Numbered from the stretch's first letter, positions 18,001-26,023 are shown. The stretch is DNA of 64,000 bases from Paracoccaceae bacterium (GCA_027492585.1 JAPUEK010000002.1:1-64000); one strand, 5' to 3'. Numbers and translations: made by a program. Notes: generated by a model not told the origin, from the sequence alone.

Positions 18001-18637
18001 GGAGGGACGCTATCCCTTCTCGAAAAGCCCGTCGAGGCAGGTGCCTCTGTCGGAATTCGCGCAGGTCTTTGCGCCGGATGGCGTGCTTGACCGGTTCTTC
18101 AACACCCATCTTGCCGTCCACGCGAACATGGGGGCGGGGGATTGGACATGGAACCCCGACAGCCCGCTGGCCGCAAAGCTGAGCCTGCAGACGCTGCGCC
18201 AGTTCCAGCGGGCGGCGGCGATCCGCGATGCCTTCTTCCCCGGTCGCAGTCCGACGGTGAAGCTGGAGGTGACGATCCTGCAAACCGCCGCGCATGACCG
18301 GGTGCGCCAGTCGGTGCTGGTGGTCGATGACCAGCCGGTGCAGATGCGCCAGAAGGGCAATACGCCGGTGACGATCACCTGGCCGGGCGGTGGCGGCAAT
18401 ACGGCACTGCAACTCCTGCCCGAAATCGGCAACCGCGAAAGCCAGAAGGTCTGGCAGGGACCCTGGGCCTTCCTGCAGTTCATTCAGGAGGGCAGCCCGC
18501 GTCAGGTCGGTGACGTGCTCCAGGTCACCCATATCGTCGGCGGCCGCAACATCACCTATGAGATCCGGGTGAATTCGCTCATCAACCCCTTCAACATGGC
18601 CGAGCTGCGGGAATTCCGCTGCCCGACGGGGCTCTGA
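15032..18637 (+). CDS. tssM: Type VI secretion membrane protein TssM (IcmF)
   Basis: A 1201-residue inner-membrane protein that forms the trans-envelope channel with TssL. Two N-terminal membrane helices (about 5-29 and 43-62) are followed by a cytoplasmic GTPase-like domain with an intact Walker A loop, GPPGSGKTT, at about 118-126. It also has DTAGRYTTQDS as switch region and MFTKADLISGF as specificity motif. A third helix lies near 425-450 (IVATTAMLLAASGILAAWGYSYY), then a long periplasmic IcmF region and the C-terminal domain (WPGGGGNTAL.L; GSPRQVGDVLQVTH). Many TssM proteins have a degenerate P-loop; this one looks functional. It lies 15 bases after tssL and 3 bases before tagF, clearly one operon. 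Confidence 0.96.
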   Translation: MKWVKPLLVVIGFLAFSSVVWFAGELIGFGESRPFEPVWVRLLIIGTLLLVLLIWGGIKLWRRRKGQKALEKALVADEGPLGDGKELAGRMQAALATLKKTGSSKSYLYDLPWYVIIGPPGSGKTTALVNSEIKFPLSGQQQGGLQGFGGTRYCDWWFAEDAILIDTAGRYTTQDSDQGADSASWSAFLNLLKRNRPKQPINGVILAFSVEDLMRAEPEKITAHAEIVRARLAEIHETLKVDFPVYVMFTKADLISGFREFFASFSASRRKKVWGATFQTDSRREQTVNRVEGEYDALVARLSDEVIDRLSEEPDGVNRIAIFGLPGQLAEMKDEIASFLKQVFEPTRYKTSAILRGFYFTSGTQEGTPIDQVLGAMGRSFGGQNAGALMSGKGKSFFLHDLMTQVIFGEQGWVSYDKKAVRRSSVVRIVATTAMLLAASGILAAWGYSYYNNRQLVASAQAAMADYELAATQDLQATEVKDTDLLRVGNHLQLLRTMPAGYESPEIDDSDWTRGFGLSQQGALRQAARDSYAQGLERLFRPRLVLRVEEQLQSFVAGNETLAIYEALKVYKALGGAAPTPQDEFVQTWFAQDWEQVSYPGINNESARAMLAAHLAAMLELDDTVTPQVTLNADLVSKAEVILGRMSVVDQAYSLIKATAPYSGFPDFSLLERSGADARLVFETVDGTDLGAMTIPALYTYDGFNGFFLDQLAEVAKKIETEQWVMGKQAQEADINAQLSQLGPQLMRRYREDFLAAWEGMLQNIRLAPMAADKPAYQALSAASAPATSPILKLVEAVVYETGLTKQHAPATSDNPVEQVTDAVSGAQTAVNKAQSAIENQILARTTGLSRIGLELALGVGKSQARPGNAGASGGAAFVPGADIEANFADYALLLEGTPGQRPIDAMLKSFADVLQGLIISSEFNQAQAAAQMPMLIGQLKSTVSKLPPELTRMVNAAIEDFEGNAASSTIAQINQELTSQVASVCTSVVEGRYPFSKSPSRQVPLSEFAQVFAPDGVLDRFFNTHLAVHANMGAGDWTWNPDSPLAAKLSLQTLRQFQRAAAIRDAFFPGRSPTVKLEVTILQTAAHDRVRQSVLVVDDQPVQMRQKGNTPVTITWPGGGGNTALQLLPEIGNRESQKVWQGPWAFLQFIQEGSPRQVGDVLQVTHIVGGRNITYEIRVNSLINPFNMAELREFRCPTGL

Positions 18638-18640
18638 CCC

Positions 18641-19720
18641 ATGCCCGTCGGCATCTACGGCAAGCACCCGGCCAAGGGGGACTTCCTCGATGCCGGGGTG
18701 CCGGGGCCGCTTCTCAAGCTGGTGGAGGGCTGGCTCGACACCGCCCTCGCGGAAGCGCGGGAGGCCCTGGGGGCGGAGTGGGAGGCCGTGTGGTCGCAGG
18801 CGCCGCTTCTGCGCTTCTGGCTGGGCGAGGGGATCTGGGGTGCGCCGCTGGCCGGGGTGCTGATGGCGAGCCGCGACCGCGTGGGCCGGCGCTTTCCGCT
18901 GGTGCTGATGGCGACGGGGGCCGATGCGCCGCCGCCGCCGGTGGTCGATCCGGCTCAGGGCTGGCATGACCCCGCCGAAGCGCATCTGCGCCGGGTGATG
19001 GCGCTGGCCGATTTCCCCGCCAATGCCGCCTTGCTGGAGGGGGCGCCGGTTGCGCCCTCGCCGGATCAGCCCGGACCTGCGGATTTCTGGGCGGTGTGTC
19101 CGGGGCAGGGGGTGGAGGCGCTCTGGTCCGACGTGGCACTGACCGATCACCGCCGCGCCGCTGCCGGGCGCAGCTATTGGTGGGTCGCGGGCGAGCCGGA
19201 GCGTTCTGCCGAGCCCTGGCCGGAAGCGATTGGCGAGGAGGCGACAGAGCTGCCTGCTGCGGAAGTCGCCGATCCCGCCTTGCCGGTCGAAGTGGCGCTG
19301 TCCGAAGCGGTGGTCGGGATGGAAGACGCTTCCGAACCCTCCGAAACGCAACTGCCTGACGATGAAACGTCTGAGGTAGAGGCCGAGCCGGTGGAAGCCG
19401 AAGTCGCGGCCGAGTTCGCGGGTGCTGCCCTTGCAGAGCTGGCGGCGGAGGATGCGGTTTCCGCCGGAGAGCCTGATCCCTGGGGTCTGGCCCTGCCGGA
19501 GGATGAAGGTTCCCCTTTCGACAGCGCCCCGCTTGGCTTCAGCCTCTTTGCGGCGCCCGCCGAGCCGGTCGGGGCTCCGCCCCCAGAACCCGCCGAAACG
19601 GCACCCGCCCCCGCCATCCGGCCGCGCGATCCGCTCTGGTCGCAGGTCTGGGCCGGGCAGGGTCTGCCCTCCGGGGCGGTGCTGGCATGGTTTTTCCGGG
19701 GGCATGTGGGCAATGGCTAG
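18641..19720 (+). CDS. tagF: Type VI secretion-associated protein TagF
   Basis: A 359-residue protein. Residues 1-190 match the TagF (DUF2094) family: VGIYGKHPAKGDFLDAGVPGPLLKLVEGWLD, then WSQAPLLRFWLGEGIWGAPLAGVLMASRDRVGRRFPL, and later GRSYWWV. TagF proteins act as post-translational repressors of type VI assembly, in some species through Fha. The last residues, GLPSGAVLAWFFRG, also look like the family's C-terminal block. Between them is an unusual insertion of about 130 residues rich in Glu, Ala and Pro, probably disordered and acidic. The start lies three bases after the tssM stop. The acidic insertion could mediate partner binding, but that is inference. Confidence 0.9.
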   Translation: MPVGIYGKHPAKGDFLDAGVPGPLLKLVEGWLDTALAEAREALGAEWEAVWSQAPLLRFWLGEGIWGAPLAGVLMASRDRVGRRFPLVLMATGADAPPPPVVDPAQGWHDPAEAHLRRVMALADFPANAALLEGAPVAPSPDQPGPADFWAVCPGQGVEALWSDVALTDHRRAAAGRSYWWVAGEPERSAEPWPEAIGEEATELPAAEVADPALPVEVALSEAVVGMEDASEPSETQLPDDETSEVEAEPVEAEVAAEFAGAALAELAAEDAVSAGEPDPWGLALPEDEGSPFDSAPLGFSLFAAPAEPVGAPPPEPAETAPAPAIRPRDPLWSQVWAGQGLPSGAVLAWFFRGHVGNG

Positions 19721-19777
19721 GCAGAGCCCGGTATTTGCGCCTAAGCTGCGCGGCAAGTTATTTCCTCGGGAGGTTGG

Positions 19778-20584
19778 ATGATCGAGGCTCCCTTCGCATT
19801 TGAGACCGGAGCGGCCTCCGATACGGGCCGCGTCCGCAATCATAATGAGGACAGTTTCCTGACCCAGCCGGAATCCGGCGTCTGGGTGGTGGCCGATGGC
19901 ATGGGCGGTCACCATGCCGGCGATTTCGCCAGCCGCTCCATCGTGGAAAGCGTGGCTTCGGTCGGACGGCCGGCCTCTGCGCCGGACCTTCAGGCGCGCT
20001 TCATGGACAGGGTGCTGCGCGCCCATATGACCATCCAGGACCAGTCGCGCAAACTCAATGGCGCGACGGTGGGGGCGACGCTGGTGGCGCTTCTGGCCTA
20101 TGACCGGCATTTCGCCTGCATCTGGTCGGGCGACAGCCGCATCTACCTTCTGCGCGGCGGCCAGTACCAGCAGGTGACCGTCGATCATACCGAGGTCAAC
20201 GAGCTGCTCCGCACCGGGGCTATCACGCCGGAACAGGCCACCACCTGGCCGCGCCGCAATGTGATCACGCGGGCCATCGGCGTCCATGACCGCCCGATGA
20301 CCGATGAACGGGCCGGGGCGCTCGCCCATGGCGACACTTTCCTTCTGTGCTCCGACGGGCTGACGGAGCATGTGGAGGATCACGAGATGGCCGAGGCGCT
20401 GAGCCGCTTCGACCCGCAGGGCGCCTGCGATGCGCTTGTGCAACTGACCCTCTCGCGCGGGGCGCGGGACAATGTGACGGTGGTGGTGGTGCGCTGCCTC
20501 GACCGTCAGGCGGCGCAATACGGGGCGGCTCCGCAGGGATACCGGGCCGCCGACGGCCGCGATGAATGGCATTTGGATGTGTAA
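19778..20584 (+). CDS. pppA: PP2C-type serine/threonine phosphatase PppA of the T6SS
   Basis: A 268-residue cytoplasmic PPM/PP2C phosphatase. The metal-binding motifs are intact: RVRNHNEDSFL, VWVVADGMGGHHAGDFAS, GATLVALL, WSGDSRIYLLR, LCSDGLTEHV and ARDNVTVVVVR. In Pseudomonas and Agrobacterium type VI systems PppA removes the phosphate placed by PpkA on Fha or TssL and so switches secretion off. The ATG at 19778 follows a clear GGGAGG ribosome site. The gene ends three bases before ppkA, so kinase and phosphatase are cotranscribed. A TssL or FHA-protein substrate is inferred from context. Confidence 0.94.
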   Translation: MIEAPFAFETGAASDTGRVRNHNEDSFLTQPESGVWVVADGMGGHHAGDFASRSIVESVASVGRPASAPDLQARFMDRVLRAHMTIQDQSRKLNGATVGATLVALLAYDRHFACIWSGDSRIYLLRGGQYQQVTVDHTEVNELLRTGAITPEQATTWPRRNVITRAIGVHDRPMTDERAGALAHGDTFLLCSDGLTEHVEDHEMAEALSRFDPQGACDALVQLTLSRGARDNVTVVVVRCLDRQAAQYGAAPQGYRAADGRDEWHLDV

Positions 20585-20587
20585 GCG

Positions 20588-23419
20588 ATGACGGAAGAGA
20601 CACCCAGAACAGGAACGGGCGCTCCTCCGGCGGAGGGGCCGAAGAAGATCTCGACGACCGTGACGGCGGGAACGCTGATCATGGGGACCTATGAGATCGA
20701 GAAGATCATCAACTCCGGCGGGATGGGCGAGGTCTATCGCGGCCGCAACATCCACAACGACGAGCCGGTGGCGATCAAGATCGTGCTGCCGAGCCTTGCC
20801 CATGATGCCAAGATCGTCGCGCTGTTCCAGAAGGAATCGACCGTCCTGTCGCGGTTGAGCCATGAGGCGATCGTCCGCTACCACGTCTTCACCAACGACC
20901 CGACCATCGGGCGGCCCTGCATGGTGATGGAATTCGTTTCCGGCACCGCGCTCGCCGACCGGATCGAAGAAGGGCCGATGCCGCTTGAGGATGTGAAGAC
21001 GATGCTGCGGCGCGTCGCCTCGGGGCTCGACAAGGCGCACAAGGCCGGCGTGGTTCACCGCGACCTGTCCCCCGACAACGTGATTCTGGAGGAAGGCTCG
21101 GTCGCCCATGCCAAGCTGATCGACTTCGGCATCGCCAAATCGACGAATATCGGGGCCGGTACGCTGTTGCAGGGGCAATTCGCGGGCAAGTTCAACTGGG
21201 TTTCGCCCGAGCAGCTCGGCGCCTTTGGCGGTCATGTTGATGGCCGTTCCGACATCTATTCTTTGGCGCTGATCACCGCCGGGGTGAGCCGTGGCAAGGT
21301 GCTGGAGATGGGGGCCTCCATCGTCGACGCCGTGGGCAAGCGCGCCTCGGTGCCGGATCTGACCGGGGTGGACCCGGCGCTGGTGCCGCTGCTGAGTTGG
21401 ATGCTGCAGCCCGATCCGGGTCAGCGGACGGAAAGCATGGCCAAGGTGATGGCGGCGCTGGACGATCCGTCGCTGGTGCCGCAGGCCAAGGCGCCCGAGC
21501 CGCCGGCCCCCGATCCGAACCGGACGGTGATCGAGCCCTTGCCGGTGCAGCCCTCCGCTCCGCCCGCTGCGGCGGTGTCGGAACCGCCTGCGCCTCTCTC
21601 TCCCCTGCCCGGCGGATCGCAACCGCCTGCCGCCTCTCCCCCCCCCGCGACTGCGGGGTGGGATATGCCTTCCGCGCCCCCTGCGACGGCAGCGACCGGA
21701 TTGCCCCGGACCGCTCCGCCCCCGGTGACCTCGGCTCCGGTCGGGGCGACGGTGATCGAACCGCATGGGTTGCGCGGCACCATCCCGCCGGCCCCCGAAC
21801 CCGAGGTGGAAGCGGAAGATGCGAGCCCCTTCGGAGCGCCCGGCGCGTCCTATAAGCCCGCTGCGGCGGCGGCCCCGGCGGCCTCGTCCGCTCCTGCCGC
21901 GAAGAAGGGCAAGGGCGGGATGATCGCGGTTCTGGCGCTTCTGGTCGCGGCCGGGGGCGGGGCGGGGGCCTATTACGGCGGCCTGCTTGACCCCAAGCCA
22001 CCGGCCGCCCCGGATAGCAAGCCGGAAACCACGGCCACCGAAACCACAACGCCACCGGCCGAAGACGCTGCGGCCGCTGATAAGGCCGCGGCGGAACAGG
22101 CTGCCGCCGAGAAAGCCGCCGCAGATCAGGCAGCCGCGGAACAGGCCGCTGCGGACAAGGCCGCGGCCGAGAAGGCAGCCGCAGATCAGGCCGAGGCCGA
22201 CCGGGTGGCCGCCGAGAAAGCTGCTGCCGAAAAGGCCGCTGCGGATCAGGCCGCCGCCGAAAAGGCAGCGGCGGAGAAAGCCGCCGCAGACGCTGCCCTG
22301 TCGGAGCAGGAACGTCTCGCCAAGCTTGAAGCGGAGGCCGCCGCCGCCGCGACCGAGGCGAAATCGCAGACCGAAGCCGTCGAGGCGGCCCGCAGCATGG
22401 CCGAAGGCGCGCTTGCGGAGGCGGAGAAAGCCGCCGCCGATGCCAGTGTCGAGGCGATGGACAGCGCGGGCGCGCAGGCGCTTGCCGATACGGCGGCAAC
22501 AGCGGCCAAGAAGGCCCATGCCGCTGCGGATGCGGCGATGGCTGGTCTTGCCGTGACCTCATCTGCGGTCGAGACCGCCAAGCGCGCGGCGGAGCCGGTG
22601 AAAGGTCTCGACGATCTGCGCGCCAAGGCCGATGGCGACGCGGGCGCTGCCGCTGCGGCGGCGGAGGCGGCGGACAAGACCGTCGCCGCGATCACCGAAA
22701 CGGTGAAGGCCAAGGCCGATGCCGAAGCCGCCAAGCTGGCTGCGGCCCAGGCCGCTGAACAGGCCGCGGCCGATGCCCTCAAGGCCGATCCGGTGGCGCG
22801 GCAGAAAGCCTTCTTCGCCGCCTATACCGCCCCGGCCTGCACCGCCGTCCGTCTGGTCGAGGAAAAGCCGGAGGGTTTTGCGCTCGCCGGCTTTGGCGTG
22901 GATACCAAGGCGCTTGAGGAGCTTGACGCGGCCTGGAAGACAGAGACCAAAACGAAGCCCGACATCGCCGTGCGTCTGGTGAACGAGCCGCAATGCTCGG
23001 TGCTGGATTTCGCCACCCGCCACGCAACGGCAGAGCCGCTGACGGTCCGCATGACCGGCTCCGGCGAAACGGTGCAGAGCGGCAAGACCATCGAAGGCGT
23101 GATCGAGGGGCTGAACGGCCGGCCCTTCGTCCTCTTGCACATCAGCGCCAGCGGCGGGGCGAGCAACCTGAAGGACTGGGTGACGCCCGGCGAGGACGGG
23201 GCGATGAACTTCCGCTTCTCGCTGAAGCTGGCGAAGGGGCCGTCCAGGGCGCCGCAGATGCTGGTGGTGCTGATCGGCGGAGAGGCGCTGCCGAAGGCTC
23301 TGGAGAAGCTGAAACCGGGCTCGAATGCCCAGGGGCTGTTCACCTACCTGGACAAGCAGATCGAGGCTTCGGGAGAGGCTCCTGCCCTGGGTCTCGGCTT
23401 TTTCCAGTTGGAAGAGTGA
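20588..23419 (+). CDS. ppkA: Transmembrane serine/threonine kinase PpkA of the T6SS
   Basis: A 943-residue Hanks-type kinase. Residues 30-290: glycine loop NSGGMGEVYRG, catalytic Lys64 (VAIK), HRDLSPDN with Asp159, and DFG with Asp179, all intact. Residues 295-440: a Pro/Ala-rich linker with two TVI motifs (Thr313, Thr388), possible autophosphorylation sites. One membrane helix starts near residue 445 (MIAVLALLVAAGGG). Residues about 493-600 are an Ala-rich five-residue repeat (AAAEK/AAADQ) resembling the rigid TolA stalk, followed by further helix and then a periplasmic beta-rich domain (about 735-943). That domain contains VIEGLNGRPFVLLHISASGG. The von Willebrand domain of Pseudomonas PpkA is absent. 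The periplasmic domain may sense envelope state; its ligand is unknown. Confidence 0.93.
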   Translation: MTEETPRTGTGAPPAEGPKKISTTVTAGTLIMGTYEIEKIINSGGMGEVYRGRNIHNDEPVAIKIVLPSLAHDAKIVALFQKESTVLSRLSHEAIVRYHVFTNDPTIGRPCMVMEFVSGTALADRIEEGPMPLEDVKTMLRRVASGLDKAHKAGVVHRDLSPDNVILEEGSVAHAKLIDFGIAKSTNIGAGTLLQGQFAGKFNWVSPEQLGAFGGHVDGRSDIYSLALITAGVSRGKVLEMGASIVDAVGKRASVPDLTGVDPALVPLLSWMLQPDPGQRTESMAKVMAALDDPSLVPQAKAPEPPAPDPNRTVIEPLPVQPSAPPAAAVSEPPAPLSPLPGGSQPPAASPPPATAGWDMPSAPPATAATGLPRTAPPPVTSAPVGATVIEPHGLRGTIPPAPEPEVEAEDASPFGAPGASYKPAAAAAPAASSAPAAKKGKGGMIAVLALLVAAGGGAGAYYGGLLDPKPPAAPDSKPETTATETTTPPAEDAAAADKAAAEQAAAEKAAADQAAAEQAAADKAAAEKAAADQAEADRVAAEKAAAEKAAADQAAAEKAAAEKAAADAALSEQERLAKLEAEAAAAATEAKSQTEAVEAARSMAEGALAEAEKAAADASVEAMDSAGAQALADTAATAAKKAHAAADAAMAGLAVTSSAVETAKRAAEPVKGLDDLRAKADGDAGAAAAAAEAADKTVAAITETVKAKADAEAAKLAAAQAAEQAAADALKADPVARQKAFFAAYTAPACTAVRLVEEKPEGFALAGFGVDTKALEELDAAWKTETKTKPDIAVRLVNEPQCSVLDFATRHATAEPLTVRMTGSGETVQSGKTIEGVIEGLNGRPFVLLHISASGGASNLKDWVTPGEDGAMNFRFSLKLAKGPSRAPQMLVVLIGGEALPKALEKLKPGSNAQGLFTYLDKQIEASGEAPALGLGFFQLEE

Positions 23420-23436
23420 CGCGATGTCTCCCGCGA

Positions 23437-23475
23437 GGTCAGAATTCCGACCCCTCCGGAGAGCCCGGAAATCCA
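23437..23475 (+). promoter_or_regulatory. Shared GGTCAGAATTCC box upstream of vgrG
   Basis: GGTCAGAATTCC at 23437-23448 followed by a C/G-rich potential hairpin and AAATC. The same 12 bases with a similar follow-on occur at 29000-29011 upstream of tssB. Each copy lies shortly after a stop codon (ppkA or tssA) and before one of the larger gaps inside the cluster. It may be an internal promoter or operator, or an mRNA 3'-end element. Confidence 0.4.
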
Positions 23476-23520
23476 TCGGTTTCTTGCAAGGATGGGACCG
23501 CGCATGTAACGTGACAGGCA

Positions 23521-23549
23521 TTGAGAGCGGGATTTTGTCCGCCATATCT
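23521..23549 (+). promoter_or_regulatory. Possible promoter of vgrG
   Basis: TTGAGA at 23521-23526 and ATATCT at 23544-23549 are spaced by 17 bases, 34 bases before the vgrG ATG, in a 163-base gap. The gap suggests that vgrG has its own transcription start. This is a motif match only. Confidence 0.3.
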
Positions 23550-23582
23550 CTTTTCACCTTGTCTAGTCGAAAGCGGTAATCA

Positions 23583-25424
23583 ATGGCCGAAGCGAATTCT
23601 TCATCAAAGCACAAGAGCCGACTAAACCTCCCGCCCGGCACGACGCCGATGGAACTCATCGACATTTCGGGAACGGAAAGCGTCAACGAGCTCAACAAGT
23701 TCTTTGTGCGTGGCGTGGCAACGACGCCGGTGGATCTGTCCAAGCTGGTGGGCAAGCCGCTCTCGGTGCAGATCGCTCTGCCCGCCGACAAACTGCGCTA
23801 CATCAACCTCGTCTGCATCTCCGGCCGCTACGCCGGGGAGGACAACAAGGGCCTGATCTACGAGCTGGAATTGCAGCCCTGGTTCTGGCTTGCGAGCAAG
23901 CGCGTCAACTCCCGCATCTTTCACAAGAAAACCGTCAGGCAGATTCTGGCCGAGGTGATGGGGGAGTATGCGGCGCCGGGAACGAGGCTGGAGGACAAGC
24001 TCGGCGGCAATTACCCCGAGCTGGAATACACCGTCCAGTTCATGGAAACCGATCTCGATTTCATGCGCCGCATGATGGAGGAGTTCGGCATCAACTTCCA
24101 TGTCTCGATGGCCAAGGACAGCCATACGATGGTGCTGACCGACAACAACCAGAGCTTCCCGATGGGGCAGACGGAGGCTTTCGACTACAATCCGAACGAA
24201 AGTGTCCAGATCCTCGGCGACGAGTACCTGAGCACGATGTATGCGTCCCAGCAGATCACCACCGGCGCCGTCCGGATGATGGACTACAACTTCAAGACTT
24301 CGACGGCCTCGATGGAGGTGCGGGAGTCGATCTCGCGCAATTATGAAGGGTCCGGCAAGGAAAACTACGAATATCCCGGCCGCTACCTGAGCGCCAGCGA
24401 CGGCAAGGAACTTGCGCGGCGGCGGATTCACGGAAACCGGATGCCCGATCTTCTTGCACATGCTGCGGGACAGGCGATTTCCATGTCCGCCGGCACGCGG
24501 ATCAAGGTCCAGAAACATGCCGACAAGAGCCTTGACGGCACATATGTCGTGATCTCGGCCAGCCATCACTACAGCGCCAACAGCTACAGGACGGGCGCAA
24601 AGAAGGGGGTGGATACCTATCGCGGCGATTATGTGCTGGTGAAGGACGCCAACCCGGTCGCCCCGCAACGGGTCACGCCGTCGCCCCGGATGAGCGGGCC
24701 GCAGACAGCCGTGGTGGTCGAGGGGGCAGAGGGCTCCATCGACAAATTCGGCCGGATCTGGGTCAGCTTCCACTGGGACCGCGCAGGAAAATCGCTGCCG
24801 TGCCGTGTCGCGCAGACCTGGGCCGGCCCGGCCTGGGGGACGGTCTTCATCCCGCGCGTCGGGATGGAGGTCGTCGTCGAATTCCTCAACGGCGATCCGG
24901 ACCAGCCGCTGATCACCGGCTGCGTCTATAACGACAAGAACATGCCGCCGTGGAGCCTGCCCGACAAGAAGGCGGTCAGCGGCATGAAGTCCACCACGAT
25001 GGGCGGCAGCGGCTACAATGAATTCTCGATCGACGATACGGCGGGGGCCGAGAAGATCGTCATCCATGGCCAGTTCAACATGGATACGACCATCGAGAAC
25101 GACGTGACCACGTTGATCAAGAACAATTCCACCAAGACCATCAAGGTGGATGAGGTTCACAATGTCGACGGGACTCAGAAGATCACGGTCAAGGGAACGA
25201 GCAAGAAACATGCCGATCAGGATCTGACCATCACCTCGACAACCAAGATCGAGCTGGCGGTCGGCACCACGAAGATCACCCTGACGCCGACCGGCATCAA
25301 GATCTCTGCCGCGCAGATCGAACTGGCTGCGACCGCCCTTCTCAAGACCGCGGGTCTCAAGGCGGAGCATGGCGCGACCGCCGATCTTTCCATCACCTCA
25401 GCGATGGTCCGTATCAATTCCTGA
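23583..25424 (+). CDS. vgrG: Type VI secretion spike protein VgrG (TssI)
   Basis: A 613-residue trimeric tail-spike protein. Residues 30-360 are the gp27-like region (VQFMETDLDFMRRMMEEFGINFHV is the classic block). Residues about 369-450 hold the gp5 OB-fold with DKFGRIWVSFHWDR, SLPCRVAQTWAGPAWGTVFIPRVGMEVVVEFLNGDPDQPLITG and CVYNDKNMPPW. The remainder is the beta-helix needle with KIVIHGQ.NMDTTIENDV repeats. The chain ends soon after the needle, so there is no fused effector domain ('evolved' VgrG); cargo must bind separately. The ATG lacks a strong Shine-Dalgarno (AAGCGG only). The next gene starts two bases after its stop. Confidence 0.96.
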   Translation: MAEANSSSKHKSRLNLPPGTTPMELIDISGTESVNELNKFFVRGVATTPVDLSKLVGKPLSVQIALPADKLRYINLVCISGRYAGEDNKGLIYELELQPWFWLASKRVNSRIFHKKTVRQILAEVMGEYAAPGTRLEDKLGGNYPELEYTVQFMETDLDFMRRMMEEFGINFHVSMAKDSHTMVLTDNNQSFPMGQTEAFDYNPNESVQILGDEYLSTMYASQQITTGAVRMMDYNFKTSTASMEVRESISRNYEGSGKENYEYPGRYLSASDGKELARRRIHGNRMPDLLAHAAGQAISMSAGTRIKVQKHADKSLDGTYVVISASHHYSANSYRTGAKKGVDTYRGDYVLVKDANPVAPQRVTPSPRMSGPQTAVVVEGAEGSIDKFGRIWVSFHWDRAGKSLPCRVAQTWAGPAWGTVFIPRVGMEVVVEFLNGDPDQPLITGCVYNDKNMPPWSLPDKKAVSGMKSTTMGGSGYNEFSIDDTAGAEKIVIHGQFNMDTTIENDVTTLIKNNSTKTIKVDEVHNVDGTQKITVKGTSKKHADQDLTITSTTKIELAVGTTKITLTPTGIKISAAQIELAATALLKTAGLKAEHGATADLSITSAMVRINS

Positions 25425-25426
25425 TC

Positions 25427-26023
25427 ATGAGCACACGGACAGACACCCACGCGCCCAAGACCATCGAACCCGCTCCGGGACTGCGGATGCAGGTTGCGGC
25501 CGAATTGTTCGCGGGTTTTGCCGGCCTGCCGACACTGGTGACAGCAAGACCGCTGCCTGAACAGCATTGCCTCGATTTCCTTCGGCAATTGCGGCTTGGC
25601 GATACCCCGGAAGAAGCTTTGACCTTCATGGCTTTCGCGCTGCACCCGCGTCCGGCGGTGTGGTGGGGGCATGAGTGTCTGAAGGCGGCGCCGGATCTGC
25701 TGACCGATCAGGATCGTCACATGATGGAACTGATCGCCGCATGGGTGGCCGAGCAGGATGACGACACCCGCTATGCCGCTCTTGATGCCGGGCTGAGGGT
25801 GTCGGAGCACGGGCCGGGTGTCTGGCTGGCGCTCGGGGCGGGCTGGTCGGGGGGGTCCATGTCGGCCCGCGGCCTGCCGCCGGTTGCGCCGCCGATTAGC
25901 GCTCTCGGCCAGGCGTTGAACGCTGGCGTCAATTCGGCTCTGGCGCGGGTGCCGCAGGACAAACGCCGCCGGATGCTGGACCACTATGTCGGAATGGCCG
26001 AGGTTCTCGCAAAATCCGCGTGA
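25427..26023 (+). CDS. Unknown T6SS-associated protein following vgrG (possible adaptor)
   Basis: A 198-residue soluble protein without signal peptide or membrane helix. I do not recognise a characterised domain; it resembles small proteins of unknown function (the DUF6931 type) that I associate with proteobacterial type VI clusters, but this assignment is weak. Visible features: a mid-protein WWGHECL.AAPDLLTDQDRHMMELIAAWV block, a Trp-rich GVWLALGAGWSGGSM segment, and a C-terminal helix VPQDKRRRMLDHYVGMAEVL. Its start is two bases after vgrG, so the two are translationally linked. Genes in this position often encode adaptors that load an effector onto the VgrG tip, or a tip protein. A PAAR motif set is not evident. 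Function therefore remains open. Confidence 0.85.
   Translation: MSTRTDTHAPKTIEPAPGLRMQVAAELFAGFAGLPTLVTARPLPEQHCLDFLRQLRLGDTPEEALTFMAFALHPRPAVWWGHECLKAAPDLLTDQDRHMMELIAAWVAEQDDDTRYAALDAGLRVSEHGPGVWLALGAGWSGGSMSARGLPPVAPPISALGQALNAGVNSALARVPQDKRRRMLDHYVGMAEVLAKSA

Noticed and set aside
13112-22519. 3135-codon open frame on the minus strand opposite tssL-tssM-tagF-pppA-ppkA
   Set aside because: It is antisense to five clearly identified genes, has highly repetitive Arg/Gly/His composition and no domain. Long antisense frames are expected at this GC content.
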